From Bacteroidota bacterium (GTDB lineage Bacteria; Bacteroidota; Bacteroidia; Chitinophagales; Chitinophagaceae), in contig JAFDXH010000191.1 in the NCBI GenBank assembly GCA_018268075.1, positions 1-35,762 of the forward strand: DNA of 35,762 bases, written 5' to 3'. Under the pieces are notes generated by a model, which saw only the letters and a list, made by a program, of their open reading frames with translations, was not told the DNA's origin and did not search any database. Below are positions 7,816 to 16,856 of the stretch, one piece after another. Position 1 is the stretch's first letter; each line of letters begins with the position of its first letter. The translations under genes were made by a program, and so were the position numbers.

Positions 7816-7894
7816 AAAATCAGGTAAAAATGTATTTTAATATAATTTTCACTTATTAAATAGATGCCTACTGATATTAATTTCGTTTCTAACA

Positions 7895-7902
7895 TAACTT
7901 TG
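7895..7902 (+). promoter_or_regulatory. Bacteroidota -7 promoter element for the metal-efflux operon
   Basis: TAACTTTG matches TAnnTTTG exactly. The next ATG (7911) is only 8 bp downstream, so the transcript would be leaderless or nearly so. No good -33 TTG is seen at the usual 17-23 bp spacing. Confidence 0.45.
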
Positions 7903-7910
7903 TGGTCGAA

Positions 7911-8276
7911 ATGAGAAGAGTTTTAGCATTTATTGTACTACTATCCCACATGAATACCTCCATGCTGCTCCCTCAATGTGCCATACCGGATGTGTATGAT
8001 TCCAACGGCAATCAAATAGATGATATCACCAGCATTGTAGAACTTATAAGGGTAGATCTGGGCTACGACCATCATGCTGATGATGAAAATGATGACTCAG
8101 GGCAGAGCTTTCATGTAGCCCGGTGCGAATTTGTAATTCAACCATTTTTTCAAGAGCCCAATCAAGATTTTAAAATAAAACCCATTGAACAATTTTTTGA
8201 TCATAGTGATCAAAGAACCATTGCAGCCTCCTACGATATCATAGTACCGCCGCCCAAGGGTATAGCCACCTGCTAA
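7911..8276 (+). CDS. Small exported acidic/His protein leading the metal-efflux operon (unnamed)
   Basis: From the ATG at 7911 this is a 121-residue protein; an in-frame GTG at 7902 is less likely because it sits inside the -7 promoter match. The N-terminus is a signal-peptide-like stretch (MRRVLAFIVLL, then SMLLPQC) with no perfect lipobox. The mature part begins IPDVYDSNGNQIDDITSIVE. Its middle is strongly acidic with paired histidines (YDHHADDENDDSG), a plausible metal-binding patch. The rest is short aromatic/hydrophobic segments. I recall similar short proteins before czc-type operons in Bacteroidota but know no assigned function. It lies 69 bp upstream of the outer-membrane factor gene in the same direction. 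A periplasmic metal sensor or chaperone is a guess. Confidence 0.7.
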   Translation: MRRVLAFIVLLSHMNTSMLLPQCAIPDVYDSNGNQIDDITSIVELIRVDLGYDHHADDENDDSGQSFHVARCEFVIQPFFQEPNQDFKIKPIEQFFDHSDQRTIAASYDIIVPPPKGIATC

Positions 8277-8345
8277 TTTTTTCGGAAATACATTCCCGAA
8301 AATTGTACCCATAAAGGTTTACTAATATTTTTTTAATTACTTGGT

Positions 8346-9611
8346 ATGAAGAAGTACATTCTAACTGTGCTTTGTGTAATGTGCGCCAATGCGCTACTTG
8401 CACAAGACATGAAAAGTGCAGGAAAAGATACCCTCAGGCTATCGCTAAGCGATGCAGAAAATCTTTTCTTAAGCAACAACCTGGATTTAATTGCACAGAA
8501 ATACAGCATAGATTCAGCAAAAGCAACAGTGATCACTGCGCGGCTATACGACAATCCTGAATTTTCAATTTCCAATGCATTTTACAATCCTTCCAATCAT
8601 CGTTTTTTTGACCCTGAGACAAGTGCTCAGGTATCTCAATTAATAAAGCTCGCCGGAAAGAGAAAAAAATCAATTGACCTTGCAAAAGCAGGAATAGACA
8701 TAGCCCAATTCCAGTTTTATGATTTGCTCAGAACGCTTAGGTATGTGCTAAGAAGTGATTTTTACAATATATATTATCAGGAACAATCTGCAAAATTGTA
8801 CCAACTCGAAATCTCTTCTTTGCAAAAAATGGTACCCGTGTTTAGCGAGCAGGTAAGTAAAGGATATATGGCGCAAGTGGATTTGCTAAGAATACAATCG
8901 CAACTGTACACGCTGCAGGCAGAGTATGATAATCTGCAAACAAGCATTAATGATATACAGAGTGAACTAAAAGTACTCATAAGAGCCAACCCTTCGGCCT
9001 ACTTCACACCAATAGTTTCATCCGCATTTGATAAAGGGACTCTCATAGCATCTACCGATTATCAATCGCTCATAGACTCCGCCATAGTCAATCGCCCAGA
9101 TTTACAAATGCTCAATGCTAATATTGTTTACAGCAATTACAATCTGACTTTACAAAAAGCTTATGCCAAACCAGATATAACTCTGAATGCCAACTATGAC
9201 AGACTGGGCGGATATGTAAAGGATTTTAACAGCATTGGTATTTCTATACCACTCCCCTTTTTCAACAGGAACCAGGGTAATATTAAGAATGCAGAAATAC
9301 AACAGCAAGTAAATAAAACGCAGTATGAAAGCGGGATAGACAAAATAAAAAGCGAAGTGACGAATAATTACATCACTGCCCTACGAGCAGAAAAACTCTT
9401 GCAGGGTTTTGATCCCACATTTGAAGAAAGCATGAAAAACCTTATCGGACAAGTGGCCATAAATTTTCAAAAGAAGAATCTGACTATGCTGGAATTTTTA
9501 GATTATTATGATTCATATAAGCAAAATGTGCTTCAAATAAATCAGCTCCGGTTTAATAAAATGAATGCCTTGGAGCAATTAAATCTTTCCATTGGCAAAA
9601 TAATTTTTTAA
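8346..9611 (+). CDS. Outer-membrane efflux factor, TolC/CzcC family
   Basis: The 421-residue protein has a clear signal peptide (MKKYILTVLCVMCANALLAQ) followed by two outer-membrane efflux protein repeats. The first contains LSLSDAENLFLSNNLDL and the second the LIDSAIVNRPDLQMLNANI block near residues 240-265. Between and after them are long alpha-helical, heptad-like segments that form the periplasmic tunnel. The motif YDRLGGYVKDFNSIGISIPLPFFNRNQG is typical of the CzcC/CusC branch. It trimerises in the outer membrane as the exit duct for the adjacent RND pump. The adaptor gene follows after 19 bp. Family and role are clear; the exported ion is inferred from the pump. Confidence 0.9.
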   Translation: MKKYILTVLCVMCANALLAQDMKSAGKDTLRLSLSDAENLFLSNNLDLIAQKYSIDSAKATVITARLYDNPEFSISNAFYNPSNHRFFDPETSAQVSQLIKLAGKRKKSIDLAKAGIDIAQFQFYDLLRTLRYVLRSDFYNIYYQEQSAKLYQLEISSLQKMVPVFSEQVSKGYMAQVDLLRIQSQLYTLQAEYDNLQTSINDIQSELKVLIRANPSAYFTPIVSSAFDKGTLIASTDYQSLIDSAIVNRPDLQMLNANIVYSNYNLTLQKAYAKPDITLNANYDRLGGYVKDFNSIGISIPLPFFNRNQGNIKNAEIQQQVNKTQYESGIDKIKSEVTNNYITALRAEKLLQGFDPTFEESMKNLIGQVAINFQKKNLTMLEFLDYYDSYKQNVLQINQLRFNKMNALEQLNLSIGKIIF

Positions 9612-9630
9612 TCATTTTAATTGAGATAAA

Positions 9631-10719
9631 ATGTTCAAAATAAATTTTCTATTAGTAATGCTGGGCGGTGCCCTTTTATATTCAGGATGCAAAGCAAATG
9701 ATGATGCACCTGACCCCAAACAACCTTTTGTAATTGCAGACTCCTTATTAAAAACATTGAAGATAGACAGTGTGCAGGTATGTAATGTAGTAAATGATTT
9801 AACCCTTACGGGCAAAGTTGGGTTTAATGAAGATAAGGTAGCGAGGATTTTTCCGATGGTAAGCGGAAACATTACCGGCATTACCACACAGCTTGGCGAC
9901 CATGTAGATAAAGGCCAGAAACTGGGTGTAATAAGAAGCGGAGAAATGGCTGGCTATGGCAATGATATGGTGACTGCTAAAACCAATTTGCTGATAGCTC
10001 AAAAAAACTTAGATGCGGCAGAAGATATGTATAAAGGAGGCTTGATTTCTCAAAAAGACCTGATAACCACCCAGGAGATGCGCAAGCAGGCTCAATCACA
10101 ACTAACCCGCGCAGGCGAAGTGCTTCAAATAAATGGCGGAAAAACCAATGGCGAATTTGTAGTAAGAGCGCCCATCAGTGGTTTTGTAGTAGAAAAACAA
10201 ATTAATAATGATATGTCTATCAGGCCGGATAATACCAATGATTTATTTACCATTTCTGATTTGAAAGAAGTATGGGTTATGGCCAATGTGTATGAATCCA
10301 ATATTGCATCGGTGCATACCGGTGATGCAGTAGAGGTAACTACCCTCTCCTATCCGGGAAGAATATTCCATGGCAAAGTAGATAAAATATTAAATGTACT
10401 AGACCCGACAAATAAAGTAATGAAAGTAAGAATAGTATTGCCCAATGCTGACTATGCCTTAAAGCCCGAAATGTTTGCCAGCGTGCGAATCATTAACAAC
10501 ACGAGCAGGCAATCCTTGTGTGTACCATCCAGCGCAGTCATTTTTGAAAACAGTCAATATTTTGTATTGGTATATCACGATCAAAAAAATGTAACGATAA
10601 TGCCAGTGCAAGTAATCAGTACCAATGGAAACCAGACCTATATCTCCGGAAATGTAGGTGCAGGGCAAAAAGTAATTGCATCCAACACAGTTCTTATTTA
10701 CAGTGCTTTGAATTCTTAA
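9631..10719 (+). CDS. Periplasmic adaptor (membrane fusion) lipoprotein, CzcB/CusB family
   Basis: The 362-residue protein begins with a lipoprotein signal whose lipobox LLYSGC ends at C20, so it should be anchored by lipid. The order of parts is typical of RND adaptors. A beta-barrel strand and lipoyl half-domain come first (VSGNITGITTQLGDHVDKGQKLGVI). Next is an alpha hairpin (residues about 110-160), then the second lipoyl half (VRAPISGFVVEKQINNDMSI). Last are a beta-barrel (VWVMANVYESNI) and a membrane-proximal domain. It links the inner-membrane pump to the outer-membrane duct. No extra N-terminal Met-rich or His-rich metal-binding domain is visible. The gene sits 10 bp upstream of the pump gene. 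Confidence 0.91.
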   Translation: MFKINFLLVMLGGALLYSGCKANDDAPDPKQPFVIADSLLKTLKIDSVQVCNVVNDLTLTGKVGFNEDKVARIFPMVSGNITGITTQLGDHVDKGQKLGVIRSGEMAGYGNDMVTAKTNLLIAQKNLDAAEDMYKGGLISQKDLITTQEMRKQAQSQLTRAGEVLQINGGKTNGEFVVRAPISGFVVEKQINNDMSIRPDNTNDLFTISDLKEVWVMANVYESNIASVHTGDAVEVTTLSYPGRIFHGKVDKILNVLDPTNKVMKVRIVLPNADYALKPEMFASVRIINNTSRQSLCVPSSAVIFENSQYFVLVYHDQKNVTIMPVQVISTNGNQTYISGNVGAGQKVIASNTVLIYSALNS

Positions 10720-10729
10720 AACAACACCC

Positions 10730-13700
10730 ATGTTAAAACTATTGAGATCTATTATAGCTTTCTCCTTAAAGCGTAAATATTTTATCCTTTTTGCCACACT
10801 TGTATTGCTAATAGGCGGCATCATTACTTTTAGAAATATGCCCATTGAGGCATTTCCTGATGTGACCAATACAGAGATTACCATCATTACCCAATGGCCA
10901 GGAAGAAGCGCAGAGGAGGTAGAAAAATTCATCACCATTCCTATTGAAATTTCGCTTAACCCTGTACAAAAGAAAACCAGCCTTCGATCTACTAGTGTAT
11001 TTGGATTGTCTTATGTAAAATTAATTTTTGAAGACAATGTAACTGATGAAGAAGCAAGAATGCAGGTGAATAATTTATTGGCCAATGCAGATCTTCCAGC
11101 TTCCATAATGCCCTCTGTACAACCACCCACTGGGCCTACCGGTGAAATATACCGCTATTCATTAAGAAGCAGCGTGCGCAATCCGCGAGAGCTAAAGACT
11201 TTGCAGGATTGGGTGATAGACCGGCAATTAAGATCGGTACCAGGCGTAGCAGATGTAGTGAGTTTTGGGGGCGAAACCAAGGCTTACGAAATACAAGTGG
11301 ACCCTGCCAAGTTAAGCTCTCTCGGCATTACTTCTTTAGATGTTTTTAATGCAGTTACCAAAAGCAATATCAATATAGGTGGAGATATTATCAACAAAAA
11401 TAACCAGGCCTATGTAGTACGAGGTATTGGTTTGCTCAATGATATTAATGAAATCAAAAACATTATTGTAGAAAATGTAAATGGTGTACCAGTATTAATA
11501 AAAGATATAGCTGATGTAAAAATATCAAACCTACCTCGCCTAGGCCATGTAGGGCGCACAGATGCTACAGTAAGCTCCACAGGAAAGCGCACTATCACTA
11601 ATGAAGATGATGTAGTAGAAGCCATAGTGCTAATGCGCAAAGGCGCTAATCCAAGCGATGTAATATCTGCACTAAAAGACCGCGTGGATAAAATCAATTC
11701 TAAAATTTTGCCTGCAGATACTAAAATGGTACCTTATTACAATCGTGAAGACCTGATTAGCTACGCCACAGGAACTGTATTGCATAATCTTGTAGAAGGC
11801 ATTCTCTTAGTTACGTTAATTGTATCACTATTCATGTTTAACTGGCGCACTACGCTTATTGTATCTATTGTGATTCCATTATCTCTACTGTTTGCTTTTA
11901 TCTGCTTGCGCTTAATGAATATGAGCGCCAACTTGCTTTCATTAGGCGCCATAGATTTTGGAATAATAATAGATGGATCGGTAGTAATGGTGGAAGGCAT
12001 TTTTGTAATACTTGATAAAAAAGCTATAGATATCGGCATGTCGCGGTTCAACAAACTAGCCAAACTAGGCATGATAAAAATGAGTGGAGCAGAATTGGGC
12101 AAAGCCATTTTCTTTGCCAAATTAATCATCATAGCTGCACTGGTACCCATATTTTCATTTCAGAAAGTAGAAGGCAAGTTATTCTCACCGCTGGGATATA
12201 CACTCGGTTTTGCTTTGCTTGGTGGCCTTTTGCTCACGCTTACGCTTGTACCGGTGCTGATCAGCATGCTGCTGCGCAAAAATGTAAAAGAGAAACACAA
12301 CCCAATAGTACACTTCCTAAACCACTTTATGCTGAAGGGATTTGACTTCAGTGTAAAGCATAAAAAGTTTGCTATGATTTCTTCTGTGGTGATTATGATC
12401 GTGGGCTTATATTCATTTAAGTTTTTAGGATCAGAGTTTCTACCTGAGCTAGATGAAGGATCCATCTGGCTTCGGGTGCAATTGCCCTACAGTGTTTCTT
12501 TAGATAAATCCATTGAGGTAGCAAAGCAGGTACGCGAAAAAATGATTGTATTTCCACAGGTAAAAAACATTGTATCGCAAACGGGGCGGCCGGATGATGG
12601 CACAGATGTAACCGGGTTTTATAATAATGAGTTTGATGTGATTCTGTACCCTGAAAAATCATGGAAACCGCGCATTACTAAAGAAGAGCTGATTGCCAAA
12701 ATGAATAAATCATTGTCAGTGATTCCTGGGGCAGAGCTTAATTTTTCGCAACCTATATCTGATAATATTGAAGAAGCTGTGTCGGGAGTAAAGGGGTCTA
12801 TAGTGGTAAAAATATTTGGCGATTCGCTGAATTATATGGAAGGCAAATCGCAGCAAGTAATGGATGTGTTATCCAAAGTAAAAGGCATTACTGATTTAGG
12901 AGTTATCTACAACATTGGGCAGCCGGAGCTTGATATAGATTTAGATCAGCAAAAAATGGCCATGTATGGTGTAGCCACTGCCGATGCCAATGCGGTAATA
13001 GAGATGGCCATAGGCGGAAAGGCGGCAAGTCAATTGTATGAGGGCATCAAAAAATTTGATATTAGGATACGCATTCCAGAAGAGTTTAGAAAATCAGCGG
13101 CAGACATTGGCAACCTGATGGTGCCCACCGAAAGCGGCTCTAAAGTGCCCATAAGAGAAATAGCAAGCATTACTACCAAAACGGGGCCATGCCTCATTTT
13201 TAGAGATGATAATGAACGGTACTCTGCAGTAAAGTTTTCTGTCCGCGGCAGAGATATGGGCAGCGCCATCAAAGAAGCACAGGCAAAAATGAAAGAAGCT
13301 GTAACACTTAAAAATGGATATTCTATGGTATGGCAAGGCGATTTTGAAAATGCCCAACGCGCTACCAAAAGGCTGCAACAGGTAGTGCCTATTAGCTTGT
13401 TGTTAATCTTTCTACTCTTGTTTACCATGTTTGGCAATTTTAAAGACTCGCTGCTTGTATTCCTAAATGTGCCATTTGCAATTGTAGGTGGCATAGCTGC
13501 ACTCTACATCACAGGTACTAATTTCAGCATCTCTGCAGGCATAGGATTTATTGCCTTGTTTGGTATCTGCATATTATTTGGGGTACTGATTATTACAGAA
13601 ATAAAGCACAATATGGAATCGCTAAGAAAAGGGAAACACAAATCCTTAATGAGCGCCATACGAGCCGGCGTGCATTCAAGAGTGCGGCCCGTAATGATGA

Positions 13701-13915
13701 CCGCTTTTATGGATGCCATTGGATTATTCCCCGCAGCTATCTCTATGGGCATAGGCTCTGAAAGTTCACGCCCATTAGCCCGTGTAATAATTGGGGGTGT
13801 GCTTTGCGCCATGTTTTTTTCTATCTGGATATTCCCTTTATTCTTTGCAAGCGCGTATAGAAAATTTGACTTGCAACATACAAATGATGAAGAGGTGCAA
13901 CAAATTAATAATTAG
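10730..13915 (+). CDS. Heavy-metal RND efflux pump, CzcA type
   Basis: At 1061 residues this is a full-length HME-type RND transporter. It has the N-terminal helix, two large periplasmic loops and two blocks of membrane helices. The start IEAFPDVTNTEITIITQWPG is typical of CzcA/CusA. The fourth helix, about residues 404-422, reads GAIDFGIIIDGSVVMVE. The D-F-G-x3-D-G-x4-E pattern is that of the Co/Zn/Cd/Ni branch (CzcA, CnrA, NccA), not the A-x3-D-A-A pattern of CusA, so I favour divalent cations over Cu+/Ag+. The glutamate is followed by Gly instead of the common Asn. The pump uses the proton gradient in the inner membrane and forms a tripartite complex with the two preceding gene products. 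Confidence 0.95.
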   Translation: MLKLLRSIIAFSLKRKYFILFATLVLLIGGIITFRNMPIEAFPDVTNTEITIITQWPGRSAEEVEKFITIPIEISLNPVQKKTSLRSTSVFGLSYVKLIFEDNVTDEEARMQVNNLLANADLPASIMPSVQPPTGPTGEIYRYSLRSSVRNPRELKTLQDWVIDRQLRSVPGVADVVSFGGETKAYEIQVDPAKLSSLGITSLDVFNAVTKSNINIGGDIINKNNQAYVVRGIGLLNDINEIKNIIVENVNGVPVLIKDIADVKISNLPRLGHVGRTDATVSSTGKRTITNEDDVVEAIVLMRKGANPSDVISALKDRVDKINSKILPADTKMVPYYNREDLISYATGTVLHNLVEGILLVTLIVSLFMFNWRTTLIVSIVIPLSLLFAFICLRLMNMSANLLSLGAIDFGIIIDGSVVMVEGIFVILDKKAIDIGMSRFNKLAKLGMIKMSGAELGKAIFFAKLIIIAALVPIFSFQKVEGKLFSPLGYTLGFALLGGLLLTLTLVPVLISMLLRKNVKEKHNPIVHFLNHFMLKGFDFSVKHKKFAMISSVVIMIVGLYSFKFLGSEFLPELDEGSIWLRVQLPYSVSLDKSIEVAKQVREKMIVFPQVKNIVSQTGRPDDGTDVTGFYNNEFDVILYPEKSWKPRITKEELIAKMNKSLSVIPGAELNFSQPISDNIEEAVSGVKGSIVVKIFGDSLNYMEGKSQQVMDVLSKVKGITDLGVIYNIGQPELDIDLDQQKMAMYGVATADANAVIEMAIGGKAASQLYEGIKKFDIRIRIPEEFRKSAADIGNLMVPTESGSKVPIREIASITTKTGPCLIFRDDNERYSAVKFSVRGRDMGSAIKEAQAKMKEAVTLKNGYSMVWQGDFENAQRATKRLQQVVPISLLLIFLLLFTMFGNFKDSLLVFLNVPFAIVGGIAALYITGTNFSISAGIGFIALFGICILFGVLIITEIKHNMESLRKGKHKSLMSAIRAGVHSRVRPVMMTAFMDAIGLFPAAISMGIGSESSRPLARVIIGGVLCAMFFSIWIFPLFFASAYRKFDLQHTNDEEVQQINN

Positions 13916-13971
13916 TGCTGTAACTTATTAAAAATCAAATTTGAATTGAAATTCATTTTTAGAACATTAGC

Positions 13972-15312
13972 ATGAGAAGATATATAACGCTATTAGGATT
14001 TCATTTCACTGCATCACTTACTTATGCACAATTGCCAATGGATACAGTGAAGCAACATACAAATGCGCATTTTCAAATGACCATTATTTCGCAAGGCCAT
14101 CTTTCGTTTAGATCAGCCTACGAGGGTATGAATAGCCTTGGGAGTAAATCAGACTGGGGAGCTACAAGCCTAAGTGCTACCTTATTTTTAGAAAAAAAAA
14201 TTTGGAAAGGCGCAACATTTTATTTTAATCCTGAGGTATCTGGCGGCCAGGGCCTGAGCGGCTCATTGGGTGTAGCAGGTGCATTGAATGGTGAAATATA
14301 TAGAGTAGGCAGCCCCGCCCCCTCAGTATATATAGCAAGGGCTTATTGGCAACAGCAGATTCCACTAACCAAAAAAAATTACGAATGGCTCAATGATGAC
14401 GAAAACCAGATTTCAGAAAAGGTAGCTACTGAGCGCATTACAATCAGTGCAGGCAAGTTTTCTATGGCAGACTTTTTTGATGATAATAATTATAGCCATG
14501 ACCCACGTACCCAATTTTTCAATTGGGCACTTATGGCTAATGGTGCATGGGACTATCCGGCCAATACAAGAGGCTATACTTCGGGGGTGATAGTAGAATA
14601 CTACAGACCCAAATGGCAGGTGCGCGCTACCAGTGTGATGGTACCTGTAATAGCAAATGGCTCCAAGATGGAATATGTGGTTGGCAAGGCGCATGCAGAA
14701 GCTATTGAAATATGTAGAAGCATACTTATTAACAAAAAGCCGGGCATGATAAGGTTGGTAGTGGCACAAAATTATAATCGTGCACCTTCCTACCGCGTAG
14801 GCATACACGCAATTCAAATAAATGATACTGCCCTGCTAAATGTATTTGCAGGCAATGCAGAAGGCACAAAATATGGTGGGAAAAAATTTACCCTTGGTAT
14901 TAGTGCCGATCAGCAAATAAACAATTCGCTCGGCGTTTTTCTTAGGGCGGGGTGGAATGATGGCAAATACGCCACTTGGGCATTTACCGAAATAGACCAA
15001 ACTATGAGCGGTGGTTTAATTCTAAAAGGTGATTATTGGAAACGACCTTCGGATAATTTTGGAATTGCCTGCGCCATCAATGGAATCTCAAAATACCATC
15101 GTGATTTTTTAGCAAATGGGGGCAATGGTTTTATTATAGGTGATGGAAAATTAAACTATGGGCATGAGGTAATTTTGGAAACCTTCTATGCTTTTCCGAT
15201 TACTCATTTTTTTACCATTACCGCCGATTACCAATTTGTAAATCATCCGGCCTATAACAAAGACCGTGGCCCGGTAAATGTATTTTCTTTAAGAGGCCAT
15301 GTGAGCCTGTGA
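13972..15312 (+). CDS. OprB-like carbohydrate-selective porin family protein
   Basis: This 446-residue protein has a signal peptide (cleavage after THTYAQ-like residues near 20, sequence SLTYAQ) and alternating beta-strand pattern to the end. Blocks shared with the OprB family are ITISAGKFSMADFFDDNNYSHD, WALMANGAWDYPANTRGYT, and near the C-terminus VILETFYAFPI with PAYNKDRGPVNVFSLRGH. The C-terminal residue is leucine. It should be a beta-barrel in the outer membrane. The gene follows the RND pump by 56 bp in the same direction and is likely part of the operon, which points to a role with metal ions or small solutes rather than sugars. That role is inference. Confidence 0.76.
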   Translation: MRRYITLLGFHFTASLTYAQLPMDTVKQHTNAHFQMTIISQGHLSFRSAYEGMNSLGSKSDWGATSLSATLFLEKKIWKGATFYFNPEVSGGQGLSGSLGVAGALNGEIYRVGSPAPSVYIARAYWQQQIPLTKKNYEWLNDDENQISEKVATERITISAGKFSMADFFDDNNYSHDPRTQFFNWALMANGAWDYPANTRGYTSGVIVEYYRPKWQVRATSVMVPVIANGSKMEYVVGKAHAEAIEICRSILINKKPGMIRLVVAQNYNRAPSYRVGIHAIQINDTALLNVFAGNAEGTKYGGKKFTLGISADQQINNSLGVFLRAGWNDGKYATWAFTEIDQTMSGGLILKGDYWKRPSDNFGIACAINGISKYHRDFLANGGNGFIIGDGKLNYGHEVILETFYAFPITHFFTITADYQFVNHPAYNKDRGPVNVFSLRGHVSL

Positions 15313-15393
15313 GCAATAGGGAAAGATCAATATTCGATTCAGAATTGGCCTCCTCTACCTAAAATTTCATGACCCTAAAAAAATCACACTTCA

Positions 15394-16647
15394 TCAAAAT
15401 ACTTCTCCTAAATTGACGGCAATCCAAGGGTGAGGCAAGTTTTGTCCAAATCCAACATCCAATGCAATATTGGTTTTGGAATATTTATTAAACTTTAGGC
15501 GTACTCCTAAGCCAGCGCCTATTTTTGTTATTCCGGTATCTCTTCTTCCACGAAATTCTGAAAAGGAGGTAAATAATTCTTTAGGGTAATTTTGAACATT
15601 ACTAAATACTACACCTCCCAAAAGTCCGTTTTTTGAAATCTGAAAGCGGTACTCAGCTTCAAAATATTGCATTTCAGTACCTCTAAATCTTCCTTGGCCA
15701 TATCCTCTTCCGGTATTCCAGCTATCGTCCCAGCCAGTACTTGGCAATTGGAGGAATGAAGCATCTCCAAACGTTCGCCAATAATAAGCCCACAAAGCCA
15801 GAACACTTTGCCTTTTTTTAGAAAAAGAAAAAAACTTACGGCCATCTACAATCAAACTACTCCAGCCGGTATCACTACCCCATCTTTTAAAGGATGACTG
15901 AAAGGAGGCAGAGAGGTAGGCTCCCTTATATGCGTTTAAAGGATTATCCCTTGAATCATACAAAGCCTTAATTGCCGGGCCAAAAGAAGTTTCAACAGAA
16001 TTTGGAATTTTTCTTTTTACATAATGCTCAAAAGCTGTCTGCAACGCAGCCGGGTAGCGTCCTACTGGAATGCCTTGCTCCTTAATATTCCAAAAATGAT
16101 CAAAATACAATCCTACACCACCATAAAAATTTTCACCTATTTTCCCCAGAACTGAAGAATGAATTTTGATCCATTGAAAATTAATAGAGTATCCGCTATC
16201 CAGCTTAGACCTACCACGTAGGCCAAAATTGGTGGTAGGATAACTGATATACCGGGCATCTAAAATAATATTGAACTTATCATTCTTTGTCCACAAGCTA
16301 CTTTGAAAAGGAAAAAGTATTTGATCGTAAAGAGATAACGTAAGGCTGGTACTTGCCGTGGACTGCTTAGTAGCACCCTTCAATGTAAAAAGCGCATTAG
16401 CGCCACCCAACACCACAAAACTGGTATTAGAAGAATAACCGACTGCAGGATAAATGGAAAGCTGAAAATTTTTTCTTTCTTCTTTGGGCTTTAAATGCTT
16501 TACGTGGATAATTCTATGGACAACATCTTTAAAATCTACCTGATGGGCATATACAACAGAGTCTATAAGATCGGACTGGCAATAAACAACTATTTGAAAA
16601 AAAAATAAAACTACACAAAGCAGAAATCTTTTTGCGCCTTTAATCAT
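15394..16647 (-). CDS. Omp85/BamA-like outer-membrane beta-barrel protein without POTRA domains
   Basis: The 417-residue protein has a signal peptide ending VYCQ and then a long run of amphipathic strands closing on a C-terminal Phe (NLGEVF), as in outer-membrane barrels. It resembles the surface-antigen (D15/BamA C-terminal) barrel. Supporting stretches are RGYGQGRFRGTEMQYFEAEYRF near residues 315-336, which resembles the conserved RGY/G(R)FRG element of loop 6, and GAGLGVRLKFNKYSKTNIALDVGFG near the end. It has no room for POTRA repeats, since the barrel begins after about 60 residues. It is monocistronic and convergent with the porin gene. Function is unknown; single-barrel Omp85-like proteins are common in Bacteroidota. 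Confidence 0.72.
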   Translation of the reverse strand: MIKGAKRFLLCVVLFFFQIVVYCQSDLIDSVVYAHQVDFKDVVHRIIHVKHLKPKEERKNFQLSIYPAVGYSSNTSFVVLGGANALFTLKGATKQSTASTSLTLSLYDQILFPFQSSLWTKNDKFNIILDARYISYPTTNFGLRGRSKLDSGYSINFQWIKIHSSVLGKIGENFYGGVGLYFDHFWNIKEQGIPVGRYPAALQTAFEHYVKRKIPNSVETSFGPAIKALYDSRDNPLNAYKGAYLSASFQSSFKRWGSDTGWSSLIVDGRKFFSFSKKRQSVLALWAYYWRTFGDASFLQLPSTGWDDSWNTGRGYGQGRFRGTEMQYFEAEYRFQISKNGLLGGVVFSNVQNYPKELFTSFSEFRGRRDTGITKIGAGLGVRLKFNKYSKTNIALDVGFGQNLPHPWIAVNLGEVF

Positions 16648-16674
16648 TTGCAGTTATTGAAAAAATAATAATAG

Positions 16675-16702
16675 CAAATATATTCTTTCATATCATCTGC
16701 AA
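16675..16702 (-). promoter_or_regulatory. Promoter of the Omp85-like gene (Bacteroidota type)
   Basis: On the minus strand TTG (16700-16702), a 17-bp spacer and TATATTTG (16675-16682) match TTG-N17-23-TAnnTTTG with no mismatch. It predicts a leader of about 20 nt before the ATG at 16647. Confidence 0.55.
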
Positions 16703-16856
16703 TTTATTTTCATTGTCACATTTTTCTGAACATTATCTGTAGTTACTATTATCTAAAGTTGCTCCTTGAATATCAGGCTTTTGCCCTACCAAAAACCATT
16801 CCCCATATTGGGCATACACCATTAAAACGACAAAAACTTCACGGTAGTTCTAAAAT

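Noticed and set aside
7470-7895. 141-residue minus-strand frame after the deacetylase
   Set aside because: It overlaps the deacetylase end and the terminator hairpin, has biased composition and no motif.
10459-10938. 159-residue minus-strand frame across the adaptor/pump junction
   Set aside because: It is antisense to two clear genes, and its sequence shows no domain.
11761-12150. 129-residue minus-strand frame within the RND pump gene
   Set aside because: It is a shadow of the pump coding strand, low complexity in Ser/Ile/Met.
10730-13915. Copper/silver pump (CusA) assignment
   Set aside because: The helix 4 motif is of the D-F-G-x3-D-G type used by CzcA/CnrA, and the adaptor lacks a Met-rich domain.
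15313-15393. Bidirectional terminator between convergent porin and Omp85-like genes
   Set aside because: The only pairing (CAATATTC with GAATTG) is short and bulged with no good T run.
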